Source of the DNA: Terriglobus roseus
Lineage (GTDB): Bacteria > Acidobacteriota > Terriglobia > Terriglobales > Acidobacteriaceae
Direction of reading: 5' to 3'
NCBI RefSeq assembly: GCF_900105625.1
Contig: NZ_FNSD01000001.1
Location: forward strand, 2,480,001-2,544,000
DNA length: 64,000 nt
The translations under genes were made by a program, and so were the position numbers. Within the stretch, counting starts at the first letter, position 1, and every line of letters starts with the position of its first letter. This document shows, piece by piece, positions 8,574 to 15,837 of the stretch. Below the pieces are notes generated by a model. It saw only the letters and a list, made by a program, of their open reading frames with translations. It did not search any database and was not told the origin of the DNA.

Positions 8574-9638
8574 TCAGGTTCGCTTTTTTGCTCGGGGCCG
8601 TGCGGTATGCGACCCTGCGGAAACTGGCTCACTCGACGATTCACGCACCACAAGTGTCGCTGGAAGACGTACCGTTTCCAGGGGTGCCGCGTCACTTTTA
8701 CCCCGGATGCGCCGCAGCAGAACCTGCACTGCGCGCGACCCGATCTCGAACGCCGGTTGCACCACCGTGGTGATGCCGGGCCGGAAGAATTCCTCGCCAT
8801 TCAGCTCATCGAAGCAGACGACGGCAACGTCACGCGGCGTCTCAAGCCCAAGGGCATACAAACTCTTCAACATGTGCAGGCCGGTGACACCGTTGGTGGC
8901 GAACACGGCCGTAGGACGATCGCGACCGCCCAGCATGCCTTCCTGGCAGACACGCGCAATCTCTGCCGGCTGGAAGCCCGCCTGCCACACCAGCCGCTCG
9001 CGAACCTGCAGACCATGGTGCTGCATTGCAGTGCGATACCCGCGAAGCCGTGCCTGCTCATTGCGCAGGGTCAGCGGACCGGTCACAACGGCAATCTCGC
9101 GATGACCGCGCTCAACCAGATGCGACACGGCCATTGCCGCAGCCCGTGGATCATCCACGCACACTGAATCCACTGCAAGTCCTTCGGGCAGCCGATCAAG
9201 ACACACCAGCGGCGCCTGTGCCGTCACAGAAGCGGCACTCTCTTTCGTCCAGCCGTGGCCGCCGGCAGCGACCAGCAGCGTGCCTTCGCTGCGTTGCGAG
9301 CGAAGGAGTTCCAGCATGGCGGCCTCGCGGCTCTGGTCGTTCTCACTGTCGAGAACCATCAGGTAGTAGCCGGCCTCACGTGCCGCCGACTCCGCACCGC
9401 GAATGATCTTGGGGAAGAACGGAACGGTGATGTCCGGCACGACAATGCCCAGTGTCTGCGTGCGATTCGTGCGAAGGCTGCGTGCGATCAGGTTCGGCTG
9501 ATAGTTCAAGGTGCGGATTGCCGTCAGCACCTTCTGCCGCGCGGCATCGCTCACGCCCGGTACGCCGTTCACAACATTCGACACCGTACCCGCAGAGACG
9601 CCGGCGAGTTTCGCGAGTTCTTTCTGGGTTGGTGCCAT
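8574..9638 (-). CDS. LacI-family transcriptional regulator
   Basis: This protein of 354 residues has a classical LacI helix-turn-helix at the N-terminus (TQKELAKLAGVSAGTVSNVV). The hinge region (NLIARSLRTNRTQTLGIVVP) follows, then the periplasmic-binding-protein-like sensor domain (TVPFFPKIIRGAESAAREAG through VVCFDELNGEEFF). It should bind a palindromic operator with a central CG and respond to a sugar or sugar phosphate. It lies between the sugar cluster and the rhamnulokinase gene. TTGARACGWYTCAA-like sites before four units in this window are its natural candidate targets. No such site was found before its own gene. Confidence 0.9.
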   Translation of the reverse strand: MAPTQKELAKLAGVSAGTVSNVVNGVPGVSDAARQKVLTAIRTLNYQPNLIARSLRTNRTQTLGIVVPDITVPFFPKIIRGAESAAREAGYYLMVLDSENDQSREAAMLELLRSQRSEGTLLVAAGGHGWTKESAASVTAQAPLVCLDRLPEGLAVDSVCVDDPRAAAMAVSHLVERGHREIAVVTGPLTLRNEQARLRGYRTAMQHHGLQVRERLVWQAGFQPAEIARVCQEGMLGGRDRPTAVFATNGVTGLHMLKSLYALGLETPRDVAVVCFDELNGEEFFRPGITTVVQPAFEIGSRAVQVLLRRIRGKSDAAPLETVRLPATLVVRESSSEPVSAGSHTARPRAKKRT

Positions 9639-9726
9639 GGTGCAGATGATTGTAGCGGCAAGCAGCAGTAAACCCGCAACTCACCCCTTTCCATCCTGCG
9701 CCTGAGGCAGGTAAGAGGAACAGGGT

Positions 9727-9863
9727 GCCCCATTCTTTGCGAAGCAAAGGGCGGGCTATCGCGCGCAGCGCGACCCTCCGCGTCTATTGCGTTTAGCGTT
9801 GGCGATGGTTCGCCGTTTCTGCGAATGCCCACCTTATGCGAGGAAGCGGCGAAAGAATGGGCA
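9727..9863. repeat. Dispersed palindromic repeat, family B, copy 1 (paired)
   Basis: CCCCATTCTTTGCGAAGCAA with following GGGCGGG forms a hairpin around TTTGC-GAA-GCAAA (9736-9748). An oppositely oriented partner lies at 9826-9863 (TGCCCA ... TGGGCA). The first half is almost identical to 18071-18090. It lies in the 264-base gap between the LacI and rhamnulokinase genes, which holds no gene. Confidence 0.75.
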
Positions 9864-9902
9864 TCCGATCCTGTGGCGATCGCGGTTCAATCCCAATCAA
9901 CC

Positions 9903-11321
9903 CTAGAATGCCGAGCGCAGCGCTCCGGCCCACTCCGCAATCGTCTCGGCATCGGCGCTGCTCTCCACCGCCGCCATCTGCACGGCGAAGTTGCCGAGCG
10001 TCGATGACTCCGTCGCACCGCACACCACTTCAAGTCCGGTGGCCTTTGCAGTCAGCCGGTTCAAGACCTCGTTGCGGCTGCCGCCACCCACGATGTACAG
10101 CTTCTTGAGCCGCTTTCCCGTGATATCCGCAATCGCACCCAGCACCTGAGCATAACGCGCGGCCAGGCTGTGAAGGATCAACGCGGTCATCGCGGGAGCA
10201 TCTTCCGGCTTTGTTGAGAGCTCTCCGAAGCCACGCTCCAGCAACTGGCGGTTGATGCGATTGGGCATGTCGCCCGGCAGCAGAAGATCCGGGTCATCCA
10301 CATCGAGCAGATGATGGGGCGTATGCTGCGCATCGGCCAGCGGCAACAGCTCTTCGAAGCTCCAATCCTTGCCCGCCGCTCGCCACACATCCAGGCAGCC
10401 GCGCAGCAGCCACATGCCGTTGACGTTCTTGTGGAAGAGGATGCGGCCGCCCGCGCCGCCAAAGTTCGTCAGGTTCTCTTCGCGCGCCGGCTGCGTGTTG
10501 ATCGCTTCCGTCAGCAACGTACCCACCAGCGACCACGTACCGCTGCTGATATAAGCCCAGTCGTCCGCAGCGTCGGGAATACCAGCGATGGCTGATGCCG
10601 TGTCATGGCAGCACGGCGCAACAAGTTGCGTATCTGCGAAGGCCGGCAGCTTCGCAAGCTCGCCCGTTACCTTACCAACAATGGAACCCGGCAGCACCAG
10701 CGGCGCGGCCATTTCAGGATCAAGCTCCAGCCGCTCGAAGATGCCTGTCGCCCACGTTCCCGTATGCATATCGATCAGCTGCGTGTGCGTGGCGTTCGTA
10801 TACTCACTGACGCGGCGACCGCCGAGGCGTTCCAGGATGTATTCCGGCAGATTCAGCCAAGGCGCCTGCGGCCGTCCTGCGAGCTTGTCCGCATAGAGCT
10901 GGTAGAGCGTGTTGATCCGCATGATGCCGATGGCGGTCAGTACGCGCATCTGCGCGGCAGGGATGATCTCGTGCACACGCTCTTCGCTGGTGATGTTGCG
11001 CACATCGCGATAGCAGTACGGATCTTCAATAGCCTTGCCGCTCTCGTCCAGGCGAGCGTAATCGACAGCCCAGCCATCCACGGCGATGGAGCGAATGCCC
11101 TCGGTCGCAATCTCCGCACACTTGTGCAGACCTTCCGTCAGGCCGGCTTCGATGCTGACGATGGGCCAGCGAAGACCATTCTCTGTCTCCGCGGCGTTGT
11201 TCAGAAAGCGATACACCAGCGTGCAATGCGGGCCAGTGGGCAACCAGCGCAGCAGCGAGACGCGGCAGCTCTCCGCACCCAGATCGATGGCTACCAGCGC
11301 GCGTGTGTCAGTCGGTGTCAA
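9903..11321 (-). CDS. rhaB: L-rhamnulokinase (FGGY family)
   Basis: Phosphorylates L-rhamnulose to L-rhamnulose-1-phosphate with ATP. A TTG start at 11319-11321 with AGGGAG nine bases before it gives about 472 residues; no ATG lies near the conserved N-terminus, and a longer frame (to 11474) runs through repeats. The motifs are VAIDLGAESCRVSLLRW (first phosphate loop), DGWAVDYARLD, INTLYQLYA, SSGTWSLVGTLL (second ATP site) and GGGSRNEVLNRLTAKATG near the end, all typical of RhaB. It lies downstream of, and in line with, the aldolase/dehydrogenase gene, separated by a repeat-rich gap. No rhamnose isomerase gene is present in the window. Confidence 0.88.
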   Translation of the reverse strand: MTPTDTRALVAIDLGAESCRVSLLRWLPTGPHCTLVYRFLNNAAETENGLRWPIVSIEAGLTEGLHKCAEIATEGIRSIAVDGWAVDYARLDESGKAIEDPYCYRDVRNITSEERVHEIIPAAQMRVLTAIGIMRINTLYQLYADKLAGRPQAPWLNLPEYILERLGGRRVSEYTNATHTQLIDMHTGTWATGIFERLELDPEMAAPLVLPGSIVGKVTGELAKLPAFADTQLVAPCCHDTASAIAGIPDAADDWAYISSGTWSLVGTLLTEAINTQPAREENLTNFGGAGGRILFHKNVNGMWLLRGCLDVWRAAGKDWSFEELLPLADAQHTPHHLLDVDDPDLLLPGDMPNRINRQLLERGFGELSTKPEDAPAMTALILHSLAARYAQVLGAIADITGKRLKKLYIVGGGSRNEVLNRLTAKATGLEVVCGATESSTLGNFAVQMAAVESSADAETIAEWAGALRSAF

Positions 11322-11355
11322 AGCTTGTTTCTCCCTCGTTGATGCAGGCTGGTGT

Positions 11356-11471
11356 TCAGCCTTCGATTCTGTAAGTCTGGAACTCACAGCCAGCCTTTGA
11401 TTCGGTCCCGATCTCTGGAACCGATGTTTCGCTATGGTCCTGTAAATCTCAGCCTTCGATTCTGCAAGTCT
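11356..11471. repeat. Two 23-base direct repeats upstream of rhaB
   Basis: The sequence starting TCAGCCTTCGATTCTG occurs at 11356-11378 and 11449-11471 with one mismatch in 23 bases. A weaker third copy lies near 11390-11414. They sit 35-150 bases before the rhaB start and could bind a regulator, or be repeat debris. Confidence 0.65.
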
Positions 11472-11494
11472 CAAATCAAGATCAGGAGCTTTCG

Positions 11495-11522
11495 GAGGTA
11501 CATGGCTTCAGCCATGTACCTC
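11495..11522. repeat. Perfect 28-base hairpin, family A-like
   Basis: GAGGTACATGGCT and AGCCATGTACCTC are perfect 13-base arms around a TC loop. The TC-loop design matches the GGCACAGCTTCAGCTGTGCC elements nearby. It lies in the 709-base gap 11322-12030, which holds only repeats and stem-loops and no gene that I can support. Confidence 0.8.
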
Positions 11523-11652
11523 ACCGCACCCGCCAGAATTCCGGCCTTAGCCTCTGAGAAATTTCCTCTCGAACTGCATGGCAAAAGATGTGCCTCTCCG
11601 GAAGACCAACCCTATGCGCCTGACGACGGCCGGCTAAGTGAAGATGCCGGTT

Positions 11653-11815
11653 GATCGGAAGGGCACAGCTTCAGCTGTGCCGATAAAGCGTCACCTCTGG
11701 CTTGCGGCTTTAGCCGCTGAGGTCAGCTCTCTTCTCAGCAATCGAGAAAGCTGACCCCAGGGTCTAAAGCCCAGTTGTTACCGAACAGGTTTGGCCCAGC
11801 TAAAGCTGTGCCCTT
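11653..11815. repeat. Dispersed palindromic repeat, family A, copy 2
   Basis: The copy contains GGCACAGCTTCAGCTGTGCC (11662-11681), GCGGCTTTAGCCGC (11704-11717), a GGTCAGCT/AGCTGACC stem (11721-11756) and GGCCCAGCTAAAGCTGTGCCCTT (11793-11815). The order equals that of copy 1 at 3381-3517, but this copy keeps better base pairing. Confidence 0.85.
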
Positions 11816-11980
11816 CCTCTCCGTCTGACTTCGTGCACACTCTCTATCTGGCTTCGTACAAGCTCTCTATCTGCGTTCATGCAAGTTCAGGGAAAAGGCC
11901 GATCGCATCGATCAATCCCGCTCTTACGACTCACCGGCATAACAAACCGCAGTGAGGACTCTTGCGCCGTCATGAATCAA

Positions 11981-12010
11981 CGATGGGCGCAGCTTGCGCC
12001 GCGCCCATCG
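11981..12010 (-). terminator. Hairpin after the aldolase/dehydrogenase gene
   Basis: CGATGGGCGC and GCGCCCATCG are perfect 10-base arms with a 10-base loop, 20 bases past the stop codon of the leftward gene. On the minus strand it is followed by TTGATT. It probably separates this gene's transcript from rhaB. Confidence 0.65.
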
Positions 12011-12030
12011 CCGAATGGTTAACCGGCAAC

Positions 12031-14241
12031 CTACCGGAGATACGCCTCGGGCAAACCACCGTCCACCGGGATCAGATGGCCGCTGGTGACCGGCGCCTTC
12101 GGTCCACCGATAAACAGGATGGCCTCCGCGTTGTCTTTCGGATCGATGGGAATGTGCGTCAGCGTGCGCTTCGCGTAGAAGTGCGCCAGCTTGTTGCGCA
12201 GCTCGTCGTCCGTCTCGCTCTCTTCGAATGCCAGGTTGTACTTGCTCAGCGAAGCCTTCACGCGGTCGCGCGGGAACATCGTCGAACCCTTGACCACGGT
12301 CGCCGGGCTGATGCCGTTGACACGCACATCGGGCGAGAAGGTGATGGCAAGTTCGCGCACCAGGTGGCTGAGCGCCGCCTTCGAGATGTCGTATACCTCG
12401 GTGCCCTTCTTGGGCACAACGGCGTTCGCAGAACTCGTCAGCACAATGGACGAACCAGGCAACGCCTGAGCGGCGAAGATCTTGTTCGCTTCATCGCTCA
12501 GGAGCCAGTTGGCCGTCACGTTGATCTCAAGCGTGGTGCCCCACTGTGCGTCGCTGATCTCGCCGGTTGGCGACGTCGGGAAGATGGCAGCCGTGTTGAT
12601 CAGGATGTCGAGACCACCAAAGGCCGCAACACACTTATCAAGAGCAGCCTTGATCTTCTCGCGGCTACGGATGTCGATGGAAGTGCCGACCGCGCACTCC
12701 TTGCCACCGATCGCCTGCGCCTCGGCGACAACACCATCGATCGCGGCCTGGTTGAGATCGGCGACCACGATGTGCGCGCCGCGGTGGGCAGCCAGCAGGA
12801 CGGTCTCACGACCGATGCCAGAGGCTCCACCGACGACCATGACGATGCGGCGGCTCAGCTCCTTCTCAGGCGGCTGACGCTGAATCTTGGCCTCTTCAAG
12901 AGCCCAGTACTCAATGCGGAATGCTTCGGATGGCGGCAATGCAACGTAGTTCTCTTCTGTCGCGAATGCTGAGGTCGGAGCAGCGGGACCAGCCTGCGGC
13001 AGCTCTGCCGGGCAGGTGCCTTCGCCGAGCTGGCCGGCGCCATTCATCACGTGGATCGCGTTCGTGTAGAACTCGCCCGTGATGCGGCTCTCTGCCTTGT
13101 TCTTGCCGAACGAGAACATGCCGACGCCGGGGATTAGAACGACGGTCGGGTTTGCATCGCGCATCTTCGGCGAAGCCGGTAGTGCGTGGTTGCCGTAGTA
13201 GGTCGCGTACTCCTCGCGATAGGTTTTGAGCGAGGACGTGATCGCCGCCTTCAGCGCTGAGACATCGGTCTTCGGATCCCACTCGACATACATGGGGCGA
13301 ATCTTGGTACGGATGAAATGATCCGGGCAGCTGGTGCCCAGGTGCGCCAGCTTCTTCGCATACTGGGAGTTCACGAACTCGAGCACGTCCTCGTGATCGC
13401 TGAAGGTGCCTATCAGGCGCTGCTTCTGCGACACGCCGCCGCGAATAACGGGCATCAGTTGTGCTGCCAGCGTCTCGCGCTCCGCGTGGTTCGTATGTTT
13501 CACACCACCGAAGGCAGGCAGAGCCTTCTTCAGGTTGTGCGCTTCAATGAATTGACCGATCTGGTCGATGATGGTGACGGTGTTCAGGTAGCTCTCGCGC
13601 TGCGTCTCGCCCCACGTGAAGAGGCCGTGGCCGCCGAGGACGATGCCATCGCAACCGGGGTTCGCTGCCACTGCGCGCTGCAACATCATGCCGAGCTCAA
13701 AACCGGGACGCTGCCACGGAACCCAGACAATCTTGTGTCCGAACTCCTTGTTGAATTGCTCCATCTTCTCCAGGCCATTGGCCGAGGCAGCCAAAGCAAT
13801 GCCCCAGTCCGGGTGGAGGTGGTCGACGTGAGGGAAGGGCAGGTAGCCGTGCAGCGGCGTGTCGATCGAGGCAGCCGTCGGGTTGTTGTTGAACGTGCAG
13901 AGAGGGTACATGGCGACCATCTCGTCTTCGTTCTCAACACCGCGGTAACGCTTGGTCAGCGACAGCACCTTGTCGAGGTACAGCGTCGCAAAACCACTGC
14001 GCTTGATAGAACCCAGATCGCCGCCCGAACCTTTGACCCACAGCACCTTGACGGTCTCGCCGGTGAGGGGATCGATCTCGTCGAGCTTGGAGGAGGTGTT
14101 GCCGCCGCCGAAGTTGGTCAGACGCAGGTCCGAACCCAGCAGGTTCGAGCGGTAACGGAGCAGCTCCGGAGCGTCCAGCTTGGAGGCGACAGCGTCGTCC
14201 CAGCGATCTTCCAGAAACTTGAGCTTTGCAGTGCTTGCCAT
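12031..14241 (-). CDS. rhaEW: Bifunctional rhamnulose-1-phosphate aldolase / L-lactaldehyde dehydrogenase (SDR)
   Basis: Splits L-rhamnulose-1-phosphate into dihydroxyacetone phosphate and L-lactaldehyde and is expected to oxidise the latter to L-lactate. The ATG at 14239-14241, behind AAGGGA, gives 736 residues. Residues 1 to about 430 are a class II aldolase domain with FGGGNTSSKL, VKGSGGDLGSI, the histidine-rich SIDTPLHGYLPFPHVDHLHP and GGHGLFTWG. Residues about 470-736 are a short-chain dehydrogenase with GGASGIGRE, DILINTAA and the catalytic YDISK. This fused layout is the known TIGR02632 type. A LacI-type palindrome lies 129 bases upstream. Confidence 0.92.
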   Translation of the reverse strand: MASTAKLKFLEDRWDDAVASKLDAPELLRYRSNLLGSDLRLTNFGGGNTSSKLDEIDPLTGETVKVLWVKGSGGDLGSIKRSGFATLYLDKVLSLTKRYRGVENEDEMVAMYPLCTFNNNPTAASIDTPLHGYLPFPHVDHLHPDWGIALAASANGLEKMEQFNKEFGHKIVWVPWQRPGFELGMMLQRAVAANPGCDGIVLGGHGLFTWGETQRESYLNTVTIIDQIGQFIEAHNLKKALPAFGGVKHTNHAERETLAAQLMPVIRGGVSQKQRLIGTFSDHEDVLEFVNSQYAKKLAHLGTSCPDHFIRTKIRPMYVEWDPKTDVSALKAAITSSLKTYREEYATYYGNHALPASPKMRDANPTVVLIPGVGMFSFGKNKAESRITGEFYTNAIHVMNGAGQLGEGTCPAELPQAGPAAPTSAFATEENYVALPPSEAFRIEYWALEEAKIQRQPPEKELSRRIVMVVGGASGIGRETVLLAAHRGAHIVVADLNQAAIDGVVAEAQAIGGKECAVGTSIDIRSREKIKAALDKCVAAFGGLDILINTAAIFPTSPTGEISDAQWGTTLEINVTANWLLSDEANKIFAAQALPGSSIVLTSSANAVVPKKGTEVYDISKAALSHLVRELAITFSPDVRVNGISPATVVKGSTMFPRDRVKASLSKYNLAFEESETDDELRNKLAHFYAKRTLTHIPIDPKDNAEAILFIGGPKAPVTSGHLIPVDGGLPEAYLR

Positions 14242-14369
14242 GGAATCCCTTCTGAATTGGAGCCAGCCGGCGCGAAGACTTGCCGAGCGGGTCGGGTTTT
14301 GCCTCGGGTACGGTTCGCCGGAATTATTGCATAGCAACCATGCGTCTGGCCGCGCCGCGGGACGAAATT

Positions 14370-14383
14370 ATGAGACGTCTCAT
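14370..14383. promoter_or_regulatory. LacI-type operator, site 2
   Basis: ATGAGACGTCTCAT is a perfect 14-base palindrome. On the minus strand a TAGAAT hexamer, a good -10 box, overlaps its upstream edge by two bases, so binding would block transcription of the aldolase/dehydrogenase gene. It also lies 169 bases before the divergent FAH gene. Confidence 0.65.
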
Positions 14384-14416
14384 TCTAAGCGCAAAACCGC
14401 CGCTGTGGCTCCCCGC

Positions 14417-14438
14417 AACAAACACTTAATTGTTTGTT
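14417..14438. promoter_or_regulatory. AT-rich inverted repeat in divergent promoter region
   Basis: AACAAACA and TGTTTGTT are perfect 8-base arms around CTTAAT. The site sits in the 310-base gap between the divergent aldolase and FAH genes and may be a second regulator site. Apart from this repeat and the palindrome at 14370, the gap shows nothing else. Confidence 0.4.
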
Positions 14439-14551
14439 CGCGACAGGTCGCTTAGCAACGGAAAAGTCGCGCCCAGAGCGGACGCGCGGCCCCCCTGGCG
14501 CGCTACAGTGGTGACGAGATTGATCTGCCAGATTCAGGGAGGATTTCAACT

Positions 14552-15406
14552 GTGAAACTGTTTCGATATGGACCAACAGGCGGGGAGCGACCCGGTTTAG
14601 TGGCTGCCGACGGCACTCTCCGCGACCTGTCCGGCATCGTGCCGGACATCGCCGGCGCCACCCTCCTGCCGGAGTCGCTGGCAATGATCGCCGCTCTGGA
14701 TCACAAGGCCCTGCCTGCCGCCCCGGAAGGCACGCGCATCGGCGCGTGTGTCGGCGGTGTGGGCAAGGTGATCTGCATCGGCCTGAACTATGCCGACCAT
14801 GCCGCAGAGGCTGGTGCGTCCGTGCCGGTGGAGCCCATCGTCTTTATGAAGGCCACCTCCGCACTCTGCGGCCCGAACGACGGCATCATCATCCCGAAGA
14901 ACTCCCAGAAGACCGACTGGGAGGTGGAACTGGCCGTAGTCATCGGTCGCGAAGCGCGCTACGTGGATGAGGCCAGTGCCATGGACCACGTGGCAGGCTA
15001 TTGCGTGACCAATGACGTCTCCGAGCGTGCCTTCCAGATGGAGGGTACGGGCCAGTGGGTCAAGGGTAAGAGCGCGGACAGCTTCGGCCCGATCGGACCA
15101 TGGATGGTCACGAAGGACGAGGTGCCTGACCCGCAGAATCTGCGACTGTGGCTGGAAGTCGATGGCCACCGCTATCAGGACGGATCCACGAAGACGATGG
15201 TCTTCGGCGTCGCCTATCTCGTCGCCTATCTCAGCAAGTTCATGACGCTGCAGCCCGGCGATATCATCAGCACCGGCACACCGCCGGGTGTAGGCCTGGG
15301 CCAGAAGCCACCTGTCTACCTGAAGCCCGGGCAGGTCGTCCGCCTCGGCATCGATGGTCTCGGCGAGCAGACGCAGAAGGTTGTCGCCTACGAAAGCACT
15401 CTCTAA
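14552..15406 (+). CDS. Fumarylacetoacetate hydrolase-family protein (2,4-diketo-3-deoxy acid hydrolase-like)
   Basis: A GTG start behind AGGGAGG gives 284 residues. The C-terminal FAH domain starts with KVICIGLNYADHAAEAG, has the metal-binding WEVELAVVIGRE, then GYCVTNDVSERAFQ, GPIGPWMVTKDEV and DIISTGTPPGVGLGQ. FAH members of this size cleave diketo-deoxy sugar acids in non-phosphorylative L-rhamnose or L-fucose routes. The dead SDR gene that follows 14 bases later would have been the dehydrogenase making that substrate. It is divergent from the rhamnulose-1-phosphate aldolase gene, which supports a deoxysugar role. Other FAH activities cannot be ruled out. Confidence 0.82.
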   Translation: MKLFRYGPTGGERPGLVAADGTLRDLSGIVPDIAGATLLPESLAMIAALDHKALPAAPEGTRIGACVGGVGKVICIGLNYADHAAEAGASVPVEPIVFMKATSALCGPNDGIIIPKNSQKTDWEVELAVVIGREARYVDEASAMDHVAGYCVTNDVSERAFQMEGTGQWVKGKSADSFGPIGPWMVTKDEVPDPQNLRLWLEVDGHRYQDGSTKTMVFGVAYLVAYLSKFMTLQPGDIISTGTPPGVGLGQKPPVYLKPGQVVRLGIDGLGEQTQKVVAYESTL

Positions 15407-15420
15407 CAGGAGCCACGCCG

Positions 15421-15603
15421 ATGCCCTATCGTCTCGACGGCAAGACCGCAGTCATCACCGGAGCGGCACAGGCATCGGCCGCGCCTCCGCACTTCTCTTT
15501 GCTGAAGCAGGCGCAACCGTCTGGGCCACCGACCGCAATCCAGCGACGAGTCACGCTTCGCGACCGCACGTGCGTTCTCATCAACGGTGGTATGAGCCTA
15601 TGA
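15421..15603 (+). pseudogene. Short-chain dehydrogenase remnant with internal deletion and frameshifts
   Basis: The start MPYRLDGKTAVITGA is a normal SDR N-terminus behind a good ribosome site (AGGAGCCACGCC). One base is missing inside the glycine motif; in the shifted frame GTGIGRASALLFAEAGATVW and ATDRNPA continue the Rossmann fold. The sequence then jumps directly to an SDR tail (DESRFATG, then VLINGGMSL and stop at 15603), which needs another frame change. About 200 internal residues, including the catalytic Ser-Tyr-Lys, are gone. It was most likely a 2-keto-3-deoxy-L-rhamnonate or L-fuconate 4-dehydrogenase partner of the FAH gene. Confidence 0.82.
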
Positions 15604-15713
15604 GCGAATCAGAATAAGCTTGACACGCTCAAGCACCCCTCCCTAAGCTCGTCGACACACGATCAGGATCGGTTGGGACATCAGATTCCACCGCTCGGAA
15701 CGTGCCTTTTACG

Positions 15714-15773
15714 GCCCTTGCTGAAAGCCACAGGCTTCCCTCACCGAGGCATGCTCCGGCTTTCAGCAAGGGC
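15714..15773. repeat. 16-base perfect inverted repeat before the protease module
   Basis: GCCCTTGCTGAAAGCC (15714-15729) and GGCTTTCAGCAAGGGC (15758-15773) flank a 28-base spacer. It lies between the SDR remnant and the protease gene, 64 bases before that gene's start. It could be a terminator, a repeat of the dispersed type, or mark a junction. Confidence 0.8.
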
Positions 15774-15837
15774 TAAATGAAGAAGCGCATGCTGCGCGGA
15801 CCTCAATGGTTGTTGTATCCCCGGCGGGGTAAAAATA

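Noticed and set aside
11352-11654. 100-codon frame upstream of rhaB
   Set aside because: It runs through direct repeats and a perfect hairpin, so the apparent coding potential comes from repeats.
14417-14438. AT-rich inverted repeat considered as a terminator
   Set aside because: It lies between divergent starts, not after a gene, so a regulatory site is more likely than a terminator.
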